DNA of 38,397 bases from NCBI GenBank assembly GCA_021847925.1, contig JAJZNI010000105.1:1-38397 (forward strand), written 5' to 3'. This document shows positions 22,331 through 29,657 of this stretch, one piece after another. The DNA comes from a bacterium. Its GTDB lineage: Bacteria > Chloroflexota > Dormibacteria > Aeolococcales > Aeolococcaceae. Position 1 is the stretch's first letter. Each line of letters opens with the position of its first letter. The notes under the pieces are model-generated. The model ran no database searches, was not told the DNA's origin, and was given only the letters and a program-made list of their open reading frames with translations. Both the position numbers and the translations under genes were made by a program.

Positions 22331-22350
22331 CGGTCCCGGGGGGTGGACCG
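22331..22350. terminator. Hairpin between convergent genes
   Basis: CGGTCC and GGACCG form a perfect 6-bp stem around an 8-base G-rich loop, 19 bases after the stop of the small membrane gene and before the stop of the minus-strand gene at 22418. Confidence 0.4.
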
Positions 22351-22417
22351 GCGGCTCCCGCACTGGCGCATGCCGACGTCCGCCTCCACGCCGGGGCACG
22401 GGGTGGTCGCCCCGACG

Positions 22418-22936
22418 TCAGCGGTCGGTCTCGCGCAGCGCCGCGGAGGCCAGCCGCCAGGCCAGCTCCGCCGCCTCCTCACGCAGCCGGAGCAGTGTCT
22501 CCTCGGTGATGCGCAGCACCTGAACGCTCTGGCGGATGGCCCACCCCGTGCGGGGCGGCCCAGCCGGTCGAGCCGGTGGCGGCGGAGCGACCCTCGCCCA
22601 CCCGGTGGTCTCGGCCTCCTCGGCCGCCGGCTGGGAGGGCGCCTGGCGGGCCTGGAAGCTGGGCATGGCCGCGACCTGGAACTCTCCGGCGACCGGCTGC
22701 TCCGGCCTCGCCGCGGGCGCGAGCAGGGAGGCCGGCCCGGGGCCCGTCGCCGGCCGCGGGGGCACCGGGTCCGGGAGGGGCCGGCCCTCGACCGGCGTGG
22801 GCGGTGCGGCCCCGGCGAGGGCCAGCAGCGCATGCGCCAGCGCCTCGCCGCTCTCGAAGGCGGTGCCGTCAGCGAACCAGTCGTCGCCGAGCAGGTCGGT
22901 CTCGGGGATCACCGCCGACTCACGCGACGGCGACAT
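22418..22936 (-). CDS. Proline-rich protein with helical C-terminus, unknown
   Basis: A 172-residue protein. Residues 1-45 are acidic and mixed (TDLLGDDWFADGTAFESGE, then a helix), about 45-120 are Pro/Ala-rich and probably disordered, and about 128-172 form amphipathic helices (RITEETLLRLREEAAELAWR). There is no signal peptide or membrane segment. The ATG at 22936 is preceded by GGAGG 8 bases upstream, which fixes the start; the same GGAGG sits in the 3' arm of a small hairpin (22945-22957), so translation may be controlled. It is divergent from the CpaF-type ATPase gene at 23156 and between the ParA/PATAN cluster and the pilus motor genes, suggesting a linked accessory role. Function unknown. 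Confidence 0.6.
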   Translation of the reverse strand: MSPSRESAVIPETDLLGDDWFADGTAFESGEALAHALLALAGAAPPTPVEGRPLPDPVPPRPATGPGPASLLAPAARPEQPVAGEFQVAAMPSFQARQAPSQPAAEEAETTGWARVAPPPPARPAGPPRTGWAIRQSVQVLRITEETLLRLREEAAELAWRLASAALRETDR

Positions 22937-22944
22937 TCTCTCCA

Positions 22945-22957
22945 CCTCCGGGGGAGG
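22945..22957 (-). promoter_or_regulatory. Hairpin that would mask a ribosome binding site
   Basis: On the minus strand CCTCC-CCC-GGAGG forms a 5-bp stem whose 3' arm is the Shine-Dalgarno sequence of the gene starting at 22936. The stem is short with a tight loop, so it would give modest repression or thermal sensitivity at most. Confidence 0.35.
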
Positions 22958-23155
22958 CTGCAGCGAGGCTCATGCCGGTGATGCCGTCCCTCTGGTGACG
23001 ATCCGTTGACGCCATGGTATCCGCCACGCGTCACTCCAATGTGCAAAGAGCGTGTGACGAGGGTGTTGCCCCGGGTGTGGCGCGCGCTCCGGCCGCCAGA
23101 ATCGGCATGGGAGCGCGGCCCGCAGGCGGTGGCGCACCGATCAGGAGTCTCACCC

Positions 23156-24412
23156 GTGAGCGTCGCTCCGAGCACCCGTCTCGACAACCGGTACCTGGAT
23201 GCGCTGGGCCCGCTGCGCCCGCTGATCGAGGATGACAGCCTCACCGAGATCATGGTCAACGGCCCCGAGATGGTCTACGTGGAGCGCAAGGGCAAGATCC
23301 TCCTCACCGACATCCGCTTCGACGACGACGCCCACCTCCTGCGCGTCATCGACACGATCGTCGCGTCGGTGGGGCGGAGGGTCGACGCGCGCACCCCGCT
23401 CTGCGACGCCCGGCTGCTGGACGGCTCCCGTGTCAACGTGGCCGTCCCCCCGGTGGCGCTGGACGGCGCCCTCCTCACCATCCGCAAGTTCTCGAAGGAT
23501 CCCTACCAGGTCTCCGACCTCATCGGCTTCGGCACGATCACCCAGGAGGGGGCCTCCTTCGTCCAGGCGTGCGTGCTGGCGCGGGCCAACATCCTCATCT
23601 CGGGTGGGACCGGCGCCGGCAAGACGACCCTGCTCAACGTCTGCTCCAGCTTCATCCCCATCGACGAGCGCATCATCACGATCGAGGACGCCGCCGAGCT
23701 GCAGCTGCACCAGGAGCACGTCTGCCGCCTGGAGTCGCGTCCCCCCGACGCCAACGGCGAGGGTCAGATCCGGATCCGCGACCTGGTCGTCAACTCCCTG
23801 CGAATGCGGCCGGACCGCATCGTCGTCGGTGAGTGCCGCTCCGGAGAGGCGCTGGACATGCTCCAGGCGATGAACACGGGGCATGACGGCTCGATGACCA
23901 CGATCCACGCCAACAGCCCGCGAGATGCCCTCTCCCGGCTCGAGACCCTGGTGCTGATGGCGGGCATGGACCTGCCTCTCAAGGCCATCCGCCAGCAGAT
24001 AGCCAGCGCCATCAACCTCATCGTCCAGCTCTCGCGGCTCAAGGACGGGTCCCGCAAGATCACCGCCATCAGCGAGGTGGTGGGGATGGAGGGGGAGACC
24101 ATCACCATGCAGGACATCCTGCGGTTCGAGCCCAAGGGGGCCGACCCGCACACCGGCAAGATCGTCGGTGACCTCAACCTCAGCGGGATCCGGCCCAAGA
24201 TCATCGACCGGCTCTTCGACATGGGGATCCCCCTGCCGCCCCGCCTCGCCCAGCTCTTCCCCGACCGCCGCCAGCTCCTGCAGGGCGGGATCCAGGCGGG
24301 AAGCGCGGGCCCCGCGGCCAACGGGACGCCCGCCGGGGTGTTCCCCGGCGGCGGGCTTCCGCCGGGGATGCCGCCCGCGCCCGGTGAGCCGCCGCGCCCC
24401 TTTGGACGGTGA
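23156..24412 (+). CDS. CpaF/TadA-type secretion ATPase (short form)
   Basis: A 418-residue hexameric ATPase of the type II/IV secretion family, CpaF/TadA branch, which powers assembly of Tad (type IVc) pili. The N-domain contains [19 protein letters not shown]. Walker A is [10 protein letters not shown] at about 148-157, the Asp box is [10 protein letters not shown], and the His box and Walker B region are [20 protein letters not shown] and [14 protein letters not shown]. The C-terminus is a Pro/Gly-rich tail. The GTG at 23156 has GGAG 8 bases upstream. Compared with the second CpaF (25980-27623) it lacks the long Pro-rich N-terminal extension and its helical prelude. No other pilus gene is directly downstream on the same strand; the convergent gene is an EAL protein. 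Confidence 0.93.
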   Translation: MSVAPSTRLDNRYLDALGPLRPLIEDDSLTEIMVNGPEMVYVERKGKILLTDIRFDDDAHLLRVIDTIVASVGRRVDARTPLCDARLLDGSRVNVAVPPVALDGALLTIRKFSKDPYQVSDLIGFGTITQEGASFVQACVLARANILISGGTGAGKTTLLNVCSSFIPIDERIITIEDAAELQLHQEHVCRLESRPPDANGEGQIRIRDLVVNSLRMRPDRIVVGECRSGEALDMLQAMNTGHDGSMTTIHANSPRDALSRLETLVLMAGMDLPLKAIRQQIASAINLIVQLSRLKDGSRKITAISEVVGMEGETITMQDILRFEPKGADPHTGKIVGDLNLSGIRPKIIDRLFDMGIPLPPRLAQLFPDRRQLLQGGIQAGSAGPAANGTPAGVFPGGGLPPGMPPAPGEPPRPFGR

Positions 24413-24455
24413 CCGGGACGCCCGCGACCTGAGCTGGCGATCGAGGGGGGAGGGT

Positions 24456-24488
24456 GGCCGGCGGCCCCATCTCCGGCGGGCCGCGGCC
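24456..24488. terminator. GC-rich hairpin between convergent genes
   Basis: GGCCGGCGGCCC pairs with GGGCCGCGGCC with one bulged base, between the CpaF stop at 24412 and the minus-strand EAL stop at 24505. There is no T-run. Confidence 0.4.
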
Positions 24489-24504
24489 GGCTCTGAGGTC
24501 GAGG

Positions 24505-25704
24505 CTAGGCTCCCCCGAGGGCGCGCTGTATCGCCCTCTCGTCGACGGGCAGCGCGCTGGGACGGGCGAGCAGGAACCCCTGGCCGTGGGTCACGCCGAG
24601 GTCGCGCAGCACCCTGAGCTCGGCTCCCGTCTCGACCCCCTCGGCGACGATGGTGCTCTGGGTCTCCCGCGCGAAGGCGACCAGGGCGAACGACAGGGCC
24701 CGCCGGGGCCGGTCGCTGTCGATGCCCCGGGTGAGCGAGATGTCGAGCTTGATGATCTCGGGGGCGAGCAGGAGGATGTGACGGAGGCTCGCGAATCCGG
24801 CGCCGGCGTCGTCAACCGCGATCCGCACCCCCGCCTGCCGGAGCGGTCGAAGGGCGCGCTTCAGCGCGTCGTAGTCGCTGACCGCGGCGTGCTCGGTCAT
24901 CTCCATGACCACCCGATCCAGGGGCACGGTGTCCAGCAACCGCGCGATGTCACGGCTCTGGAGGGTCGCCGGGGAGATGTTCAGCGACAGGTAGGCGCCC
25001 GGCGGCAGGGAGGGCAGACCGCAGAGCGCGGCCCGGATCGCCGCGGTCTCCAGCTCGGCGCGCAGCCCGACGGCGTCCGCGTCGTCGAACCACTGCTGGG
25101 GCGTGCCGGAATCGAAGCGGGAGAGCGCCTCCACCCCGCTCACGCGTCCCTGCGCGAGGTCGACGATGGGCTGGTAGACGGGGTGGACGTCCCCGCGCTC
25201 GGTCACCGACCGGATGCGCGCCAGCACGCGGTCCCGCGTGAGCTCCGCCTCCTCCCTGCCGGCGAGCTGCTCGGTGAGCTCGTGGACCACGGTGCTCGCC
25301 ACCTCCGCCGAGAACGCCGATTCGCCGAGCAGGACGCGCTGGATGGTCCGGGTCACCTCGTCCGGCATCGACCCCTTCACCAGGTACGCGCTGGCTCCGG
25401 CGCGGAGCATCTCGAGGATGCTGGCCCGGTCGCCATAGGCCGAGAGGGCCACGATGCGGGTGCCCGGGCTCCGGGCGAGGATGCCCCGTGCGGCCTGCGG
25501 CCCCCCCCCGCCCGGCATCTTGACGTCGAGGATGGCGACGTCGGGATGCTCGCGGGTGGCGGCCTCGATGGCCGTGTCGGCATCCTCGGTCACGGCCACG
25601 ACCTCGATGCCGCCCTCGGACTCGAGCAGCTCGCGCAGCGCGTCGCGGATGCTGGCGTCGTCATCGGCGATCAGCACCCGGGCCGTCACCTCCTGATCGA
25701 TCAT
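24505..25704 (-). CDS. Receiver-EAL c-di-GMP phosphodiesterase
   Basis: A 399-residue protein. Residues about 8-125 form a receiver with Asp14-16, phosphoacceptor Asp60 (AILDVKMP), Ser88 and Lys110. Residues about 172-390 form an EAL domain with the catalytic set intact: EALSRF (Glu192), Asn242 in LNIS, Glu268, the Asp pair 298-299 in DDAGAGF, Lys319, Glu355 in AEGVET and Gln375. It should therefore hydrolyse c-di-GMP to pGpG under control of receiver phosphorylation. A run of nine G codes for Gly-rich residues right after the phosphosite. The start is ATG 25704; the frame is open further upstream to 25857 but that part is Pro/Arg-rich and not family-like. It lies downstream of the second CpaF on the same strand, 275 bases away. 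Confidence 0.9.
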   Translation of the reverse strand: MIDQEVTARVLIADDDASIRDALRELLESEGGIEVVAVTEDADTAIEAATREHPDVAILDVKMPGGGGPQAARGILARSPGTRIVALSAYGDRASILEMLRAGASAYLVKGSMPDEVTRTIQRVLLGESAFSAEVASTVVHELTEQLAGREEAELTRDRVLARIRSVTERGDVHPVYQPIVDLAQGRVSGVEALSRFDSGTPQQWFDDADAVGLRAELETAAIRAALCGLPSLPPGAYLSLNISPATLQSRDIARLLDTVPLDRVVMEMTEHAAVSDYDALKRALRPLRQAGVRIAVDDAGAGFASLRHILLLAPEIIKLDISLTRGIDSDRPRRALSFALVAFARETQSTIVAEGVETGAELRVLRDLGVTHGQGFLLARPSALPVDERAIQRALGGA

Positions 25705-25979
25705 CGCGCCGGGCCCCGGTCGGGACGGGCACGGGCGCCTACCCCCGACGGTGGCCGCTCGGTCCCCGGGCGGAGGGCACCGCGCGGTCCCACGTCCACG
25801 CGGGCGCGGGCCCGGATCGGGCGGAGGGGGCGGCGGGACGCGCCCGCCGCTGCGCACGTCGACACGGTCGATGTGAGTCTAGGCGGGGCCCCCGGGCGCC
25901 GCCCGGACGTTCTCCGAACGGAACCGCTTGGTGAGCGGGCCGTCACCGCCTTGGCGGTCCCTTCACACGGAGGCCGGTC
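25705..25979. other. 275-base gap between CpaF and EAL genes
   Basis: This same-strand gap holds small inverted repeats (ACCGCC-AA-GGCGGT near 25944-25957 and TCCG-AA-CGGA near 25913-25922) but no supported gene. The repeats could be a weak terminator for the second CpaF gene or an operator for the EAL gene. A promoter for the EAL gene was not recognised; TAGACT on the minus strand near 25876-25881 is a possible -10. Confidence 0.4.
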
Positions 25980-27623
25980 TCAGCGACCGGCGGCGAAGAT
26001 CTCCTCGGGGACCGCCTCGCCCTCGGCACGAAGGGTGTCCAGCAACCTGGGCATCACACCCGTCGCCACCATCTCGCCGAGCACCCGACCGCTGTCCGCG
26101 TCCACGCCGCGCTGCCGGAAGGCGAACACCTCCTGGGTCTCGACCTCGCCATCCCTGGTCCCCAGCACCTCGGTGATGCTGACGATCTTGCGCGTCCCGT
26201 CGCGGAGTCGGGACTGGTGGACGATGAGGTGCAGCGCGGACCCGATCTGGTCACGGATGGCTCGCGAGGGCAGCTCCGCCCCGGCCATGAGCACCATGGT
26301 CTCGAGACGGCTGACGCAGTCCCGCGGGTTGTTGGCGTGCAGGGTCGTGAGCGAGCCGTCGTGCCCGGTGTTCATCGCCTGGAGCATGTCCAGCGCCTCC
26401 CCGCCGCGGCACTCCCCCACCACGATCCGGTCCGGGCGCATCCGCAGCGCGTTGATGACGAGGTCACGGATCGTGACCCGGCCACGCCCCTCGACGTTGG
26501 CGGGGCGCGTCTCCAGGGTCACCACGTGGTCCTGCCGAAGCTGCAGCTCGGCGGCGTCCTCGATGGTGACGATGCGCTCGTCCTCGGGAATGAAGCTGGA
26601 GAGGATGTTGAGGGTGGTGGTCTTCCCTGATCCCGTCCCCCCGGAGACGACCACGTTGAGACGGGCCCGGACGCAGGAACGCACGAAGGCCAGCATGTCC
26701 GGGGTCAGCGACCCGTAGCGGAGCAGGTCGTCGGCGGTGATCGCCTCCTTGGCGAACTTGCGGATGGTGACGGTGGGTCCGCGCAGCGCGAGCGGCGGGA
26801 TGATGACGTTGACGCGCGATCCGTCCTTGAGCCGGGCGTCGACCATCGGCGAGGACTCGTCCACGCGCCGGCCCACGCTGCTCACGATCCGGTCGATGAC
26901 CTGCATCAGCTGCTCGGTGCTCTCGAAGGCCACCGGGCTGCGGCTCAGCTTGCCGTGCTCCTCCACGTAGATCTGCTCGGGCCCGTTGACCATGATCTCG
27001 GTGACCTCCGGGTTGGCCAGCAGCTCCTCCAGCGGGCCGAGACCGAGAACGTCGTGCACGAGAGTCTCGGTGACGCGCTGGCGGTCCTGGCGGCTCAGGG
27101 TCATTCCCTGCTCCGCGATGACCTCGCTGACCAGCTCCGCGATCTTCTGCTGGACCACCTCGGCGGGGGCGGAGTCCGTGTTGCCGGCGAGCTCCTCCAC
27201 CAACCGCTGGTGCACCTGGGTGCGCAGCTGGCTGTAGGCCCCCGCCCCCATGCCCCTGCCGTGAGCCGGCCGGGAGATCCCGGTGCGGGTGAGGAGCGAC
27301 CCCGGACGCATCGGGTCGGTGGCGGTGCCGGCGTCGGTGCCGCGGCTCAGGAGGCCGGGAGCCGCCGGAGCCGGACGGGCATAGGCGGGCGGGGACGGGG
27401 GCTGCGGCCGGGGCGCGGGTGGGGCCGGCGCCGCCGGGGGGGCCAGCGAGGCGCGCAGCGACCAGGGGGGCTGCCCGGGAGCGCCCTCGCGGGACGCGCC
27501 CGGCGCCGGTCCGGCGGAGGCCGGCACCTGGGGCGGCGCCGCTCCCGGGCCGTCGCCGGCCCCGGGCGGCGGCGTGGCCGTGCCCTCCTCGGCCTTCCGC
27601 TGCACACGATCCAGAAGCGACAT
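25980..27623 (-). CDS. CpaF/TadA-type secretion ATPase (long form)
   Basis: A 547-residue CpaF/TadA ATPase. Residues about 1-120 are Pro/Ala/Gly-rich and likely disordered; about 125-200 form the helical N1 domain (QLRTQVHQRLVEEL...). The core has [19 protein letters not shown], Walker A SGGTGSGKTT near 325-334, [16 protein letters not shown], and [20 protein letters not shown] followed by NTGHDGSLTTLHAN. It is a paralogue of the ATPase at 23156 and is the more canonical CpaF. It starts at ATG 27623 with GGAGGTGGG just upstream and a good promoter at 27687-27715. It is divergent from the SipW-substrate operon. Together with the CpaB, TadB and TadC genes at 32604-35468 it likely forms the inner motor of a Tad-type machine. 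Confidence 0.94.
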   Translation of the reverse strand: MSLLDRVQRKAEEGTATPPPGAGDGPGAAPPQVPASAGPAPGASREGAPGQPPWSLRASLAPPAAPAPPAPRPQPPSPPAYARPAPAAPGLLSRGTDAGTATDPMRPGSLLTRTGISRPAHGRGMGAGAYSQLRTQVHQRLVEELAGNTDSAPAEVVQQKIAELVSEVIAEQGMTLSRQDRQRVTETLVHDVLGLGPLEELLANPEVTEIMVNGPEQIYVEEHGKLSRSPVAFESTEQLMQVIDRIVSSVGRRVDESSPMVDARLKDGSRVNVIIPPLALRGPTVTIRKFAKEAITADDLLRYGSLTPDMLAFVRSCVRARLNVVVSGGTGSGKTTTLNILSSFIPEDERIVTIEDAAELQLRQDHVVTLETRPANVEGRGRVTIRDLVINALRMRPDRIVVGECRGGEALDMLQAMNTGHDGSLTTLHANNPRDCVSRLETMVLMAGAELPSRAIRDQIGSALHLIVHQSRLRDGTRKIVSITEVLGTRDGEVETQEVFAFRQRGVDADSGRVLGEMVATGVMPRLLDTLRAEGEAVPEEIFAAGR

Positions 27624-27981
27624 CCCACCTCCACTCCTGCGGAGTCCACTCGGCCGCGGCGCTGGTGCTGCCGGGCCCCGTTCCGAAGCCTAGCTCTTCC
27701 AGGGAACACGTCCAACCAGCAGATTGCAACGATCATGTCGAGAGGCTCGTCATGGCTCCGCGCCAGGCCTCAGCCGTCACGGTTCTCCCGGCCCTCCCCC
27801 GGGACAACGCTTCATATAGATCAAGCGCGTTCACAGCTTCAGATGCCCCTCGTTACCCGGCTGTGGCCACTTCCGCCGGGAGATCGTGAGACCGCCCCCC
27901 CTAGCCTTCCCAGTGGCGTCTAGTGCATTTGAACTACCTGAACAGAACGGTCAGAAGGCACGGATAGAAGGAACGAGGATC
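27624..27981. other. 358-base divergent regulatory region
   Basis: This separates the long-form CpaF gene from the first SipW-substrate gene. Its middle part (about 27715-27850 and 27915-27980) is clearly less GC-rich than the genes. It contains the CpaF promoter, TTCACA at about 27829-27834, a TATAGAT-containing stretch near 27812, and GTTACCCGG near 27853. No plus-strand promoter with both hexamers and normal spacing could be fixed. No gene is supported here. Confidence 0.5.
27687..27715 (-). promoter_or_regulatory. Promoter of the long-form CpaF gene
   Basis: On the minus strand TTGGAC and TAGGCT are separated by exactly 17 bases. The -10 lies 63 bases before the ATG at 27623, giving a leader of about 55 bases that contains the ribosome site. 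The hexamers are imperfect but the spacing is ideal and the region is AT-richer than its surroundings. Confidence 0.55.
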
Positions 27982-28605
27982 ATGGAGAAGCGTACGAGCA
28001 AGCGATCCCTGAGGGTGGCCCTGGTCCTGGGCGCCGCCATCGCCGGCACCGCCCTGGTCGGCTGGGGCGGGTTGGCCGCCTGGCAGGCCTACAGCGACAA
28101 CGCCGGCAACAGCGTGAGCGCCGGCACCCTGAGCCACACCAACAACGGCTGCGCCTCGTCCAACACGCTGACCGCCGCGACCGGCAGCGGCGCGTGCAAG
28201 GCCATCATCACGGTGGCCAACGCCGACTACAACTGGGCGGGCCAGACCGGCACCGTCACCATCACCAACACCGGCAGCCTGACCAGCACCTTCTCGATGG
28301 GGCTCGCCAGCGCGCCGGCGGCCAGCCCCAGCACCAGCGGCATCTGCAGCGATCTCCAGGTGACCGTCGCCGGCAGCACGGGCCACTACTACGTGGGGTC
28401 CGCCACGGCCCCGGTGTCGCTGGGCAGCGTCGGCACGGTGGCCGTGGACTCGGCGGGCAACGGCGGAACGACCACCGCCACCTGGGCGGCCAGCGCCACC
28501 AACACCTTCACCTTCGACGTCACGCCCACCAGCGCCTGGAGCACCGACAGCACCGTCGCCGGCGCGTCGTGCTCCTTCGACATCCTCTGGACCCAGCAGG
28601 GCTAG
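27982..28605 (+). CDS. Secreted TasA/camelysin-like protein, SipW-type substrate (first)
   Basis: A 207-residue exported protein. A basic start (MEKRTSKRSLR) leads into one hydrophobic segment (about 11-36) ending GWGGLAAWQAYSDNAGNSVS, followed by AGTL: the pattern of SipW-dependent signal peptides (short h-region, then D/N-rich motif and GTL). The mature part is rich in Thr, Ser, Gly and Asn and looks all-beta, with TVTITNTGS and ATNTFTFDV strands. Four cysteines (57, 72, 122, 197) could form two disulfides outside the cell. The ATG at 27982 has a GAGGA ribosome site. A strong terminator follows. TasA and camelysin family proteins form surface fibres or matrix proteins; fibre formation here is inference. 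The next gene is a paralogue and the peptidase gene follows. Confidence 0.8.
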   Translation: MEKRTSKRSLRVALVLGAAIAGTALVGWGGLAAWQAYSDNAGNSVSAGTLSHTNNGCASSNTLTAATGSGACKAIITVANADYNWAGQTGTVTITNTGSLTSTFSMGLASAPAASPSTSGICSDLQVTVAGSTGHYYVGSATAPVSLGSVGTVAVDSAGNGGTTTATWAASATNTFTFDVTPTSAWSTDSTVAGASCSFDILWTQQG

Positions 28606-28626
28606 TCCTGACGCCATGATCTGAGG

Positions 28627-28664
28627 GGGCCGGGCGGAGCGCCTCCGTCCGGCCCTTCTCGTCT
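28627..28664 (+). terminator. Rho-independent terminator after the first SipW substrate
   Basis: GGGCCGGGCGGAG pairs with CTCCGTCCGGCCC (13 bp, one G-U) around a 3-base loop, followed by TTCTCGTCT. It begins 21 bases after the stop. As it lies inside the probable operon it may make the first protein more abundant than the downstream products. Confidence 0.8.
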
Positions 28665-28783
28665 CCACCGGCAACGACCGGGGCGAGCGCGGCGCCGCCC
28701 CTCCCAAGAGCGCCGCCACCGCCTCCTCCGAGCCCACGGCCCGCGAGGCAGCGCCGCCCACCACGTCATTCGGAGGTTTGCCC

Positions 28784-29434
28784 ATGTCCATCGTCAGCCG
28801 GAGCCCCAGGCGCGACCGCAAGGTCCGTGCCGGGATGGTCCTGGTCCTGGTGCTCGCCGGCACCGCCCTGATCGGGTGGGGCGGGTTGGCGGCGTGGCAG
28901 GCGGTGACCCAGAACAACGGCAGCACCGCCATCACGGACGGTGTCCACATGCAGAACGTGGCCACACCGACGGGTGGCACGAGCACCACCTGCACGGACC
29001 AGACCTCGCCGAGCGGGTGCGGCGTGATCTTCACGGTCAGCAACATCACGCCGGGTTACGGCCCGTCCGCCGTCGGCACCGTCGCCATCACCAACACCGG
29101 TAGCGAGCAGGCGACCTTCGACGTCTCCCTGAAGTCCGCGGCGGTGACCGGCGCCGACTCCTTCTGGAACGCGTCGACGGACACCACCCTCTGCTCCGAC
29201 CTGCAGCTCACCGTCACCGACGGCGAGACGAGCCCGGTCACGGTCTACACGGGGTCGCTGAGCGCCATGAGTGCGACCGGGATCGCCGTCAAGGACAGTG
29301 GCGGCTCGGCGATCTGGCCGTCGGGCGCCACCAACACCTTCACGTTCACGCTGTCGCTGCCGACCAGCAGCCCCAACACGGACGAGGACTCCACCTGCAC
29401 CGCCGACTACACCTGGGGTGAGAGCGGCGCCTGA
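28784..29434 (+). CDS. Secreted TasA/camelysin-like protein, SipW-type substrate (second)
   Basis: A 216-residue paralogue of the preceding protein. The signal region (about 16-41) ends in GTALIGWGGLAAWQA, nearly identical to the first copy. The mature part again has four cysteines (70, 79, 137, 205) at matching places, the shared blocks VAITNTGS, CSDLQLTV and GATNTFTFTL, and a Thr/Ser/Gly-rich beta composition. It has a longer acidic C-terminus (NTDEDSTCTADYTW). The ATG at 28784 follows GGAGG with a 7-base spacer. The gap before it (178 bases) contains the terminator of the first copy. It is probably a second fibre or tip/anchor subunit made by the same export route; which is major and which is minor cannot be read from sequence. 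Confidence 0.8.
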   Translation: MSIVSRSPRRDRKVRAGMVLVLVLAGTALIGWGGLAAWQAVTQNNGSTAITDGVHMQNVATPTGGTSTTCTDQTSPSGCGVIFTVSNITPGYGPSAVGTVAITNTGSEQATFDVSLKSAAVTGADSFWNASTDTTLCSDLQLTVTDGETSPVTVYTGSLSAMSATGIAVKDSGGSAIWPSGATNTFTFTLSLPTSSPNTDEDSTCTADYTWGESGA

Positions 29435-29485
29435 CGCCCTGCCCACCTGAGCCGAGGGGACGGCGGCCAACCCGCCGCTCCCACC

Positions 29486-29521
29486 ACGACCGCCGGACCG
29501 GGACGCCCCTCCGGCGGTCGT
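29486..29521 (+). terminator. Hairpin terminator after the second SipW substrate
   Basis: ACGACCGCCGGA pairs perfectly over 12 bp with TCCGGCGGTCGT around a 12-base loop, about 52 bases past the stop. The tail (CTCGCG) is not T-rich, so efficiency is uncertain. Confidence 0.6.
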
Positions 29522-29657
29522 CTCGCGTCCGGGCCCACCCGCTGCCGCAACAGCTTCGTTGCCCGCCGTTGCACGGGAGCCTCGGGATCGGGCACGACAA
29601 TTGAGGCGAGCTGGCCGGGCCGCCGTGGAGCCGTCGATCAGCCGCAGGGGTGTGCGC

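Noticed and set aside
25705-25857. N-terminal extension of the receiver-EAL protein
   Set aside because: The frame is open, but the extra 51 residues are Pro/Arg/Gly noise and receiver proteins normally begin within about 10 residues of the first acidic residues, which fits ATG 25704.
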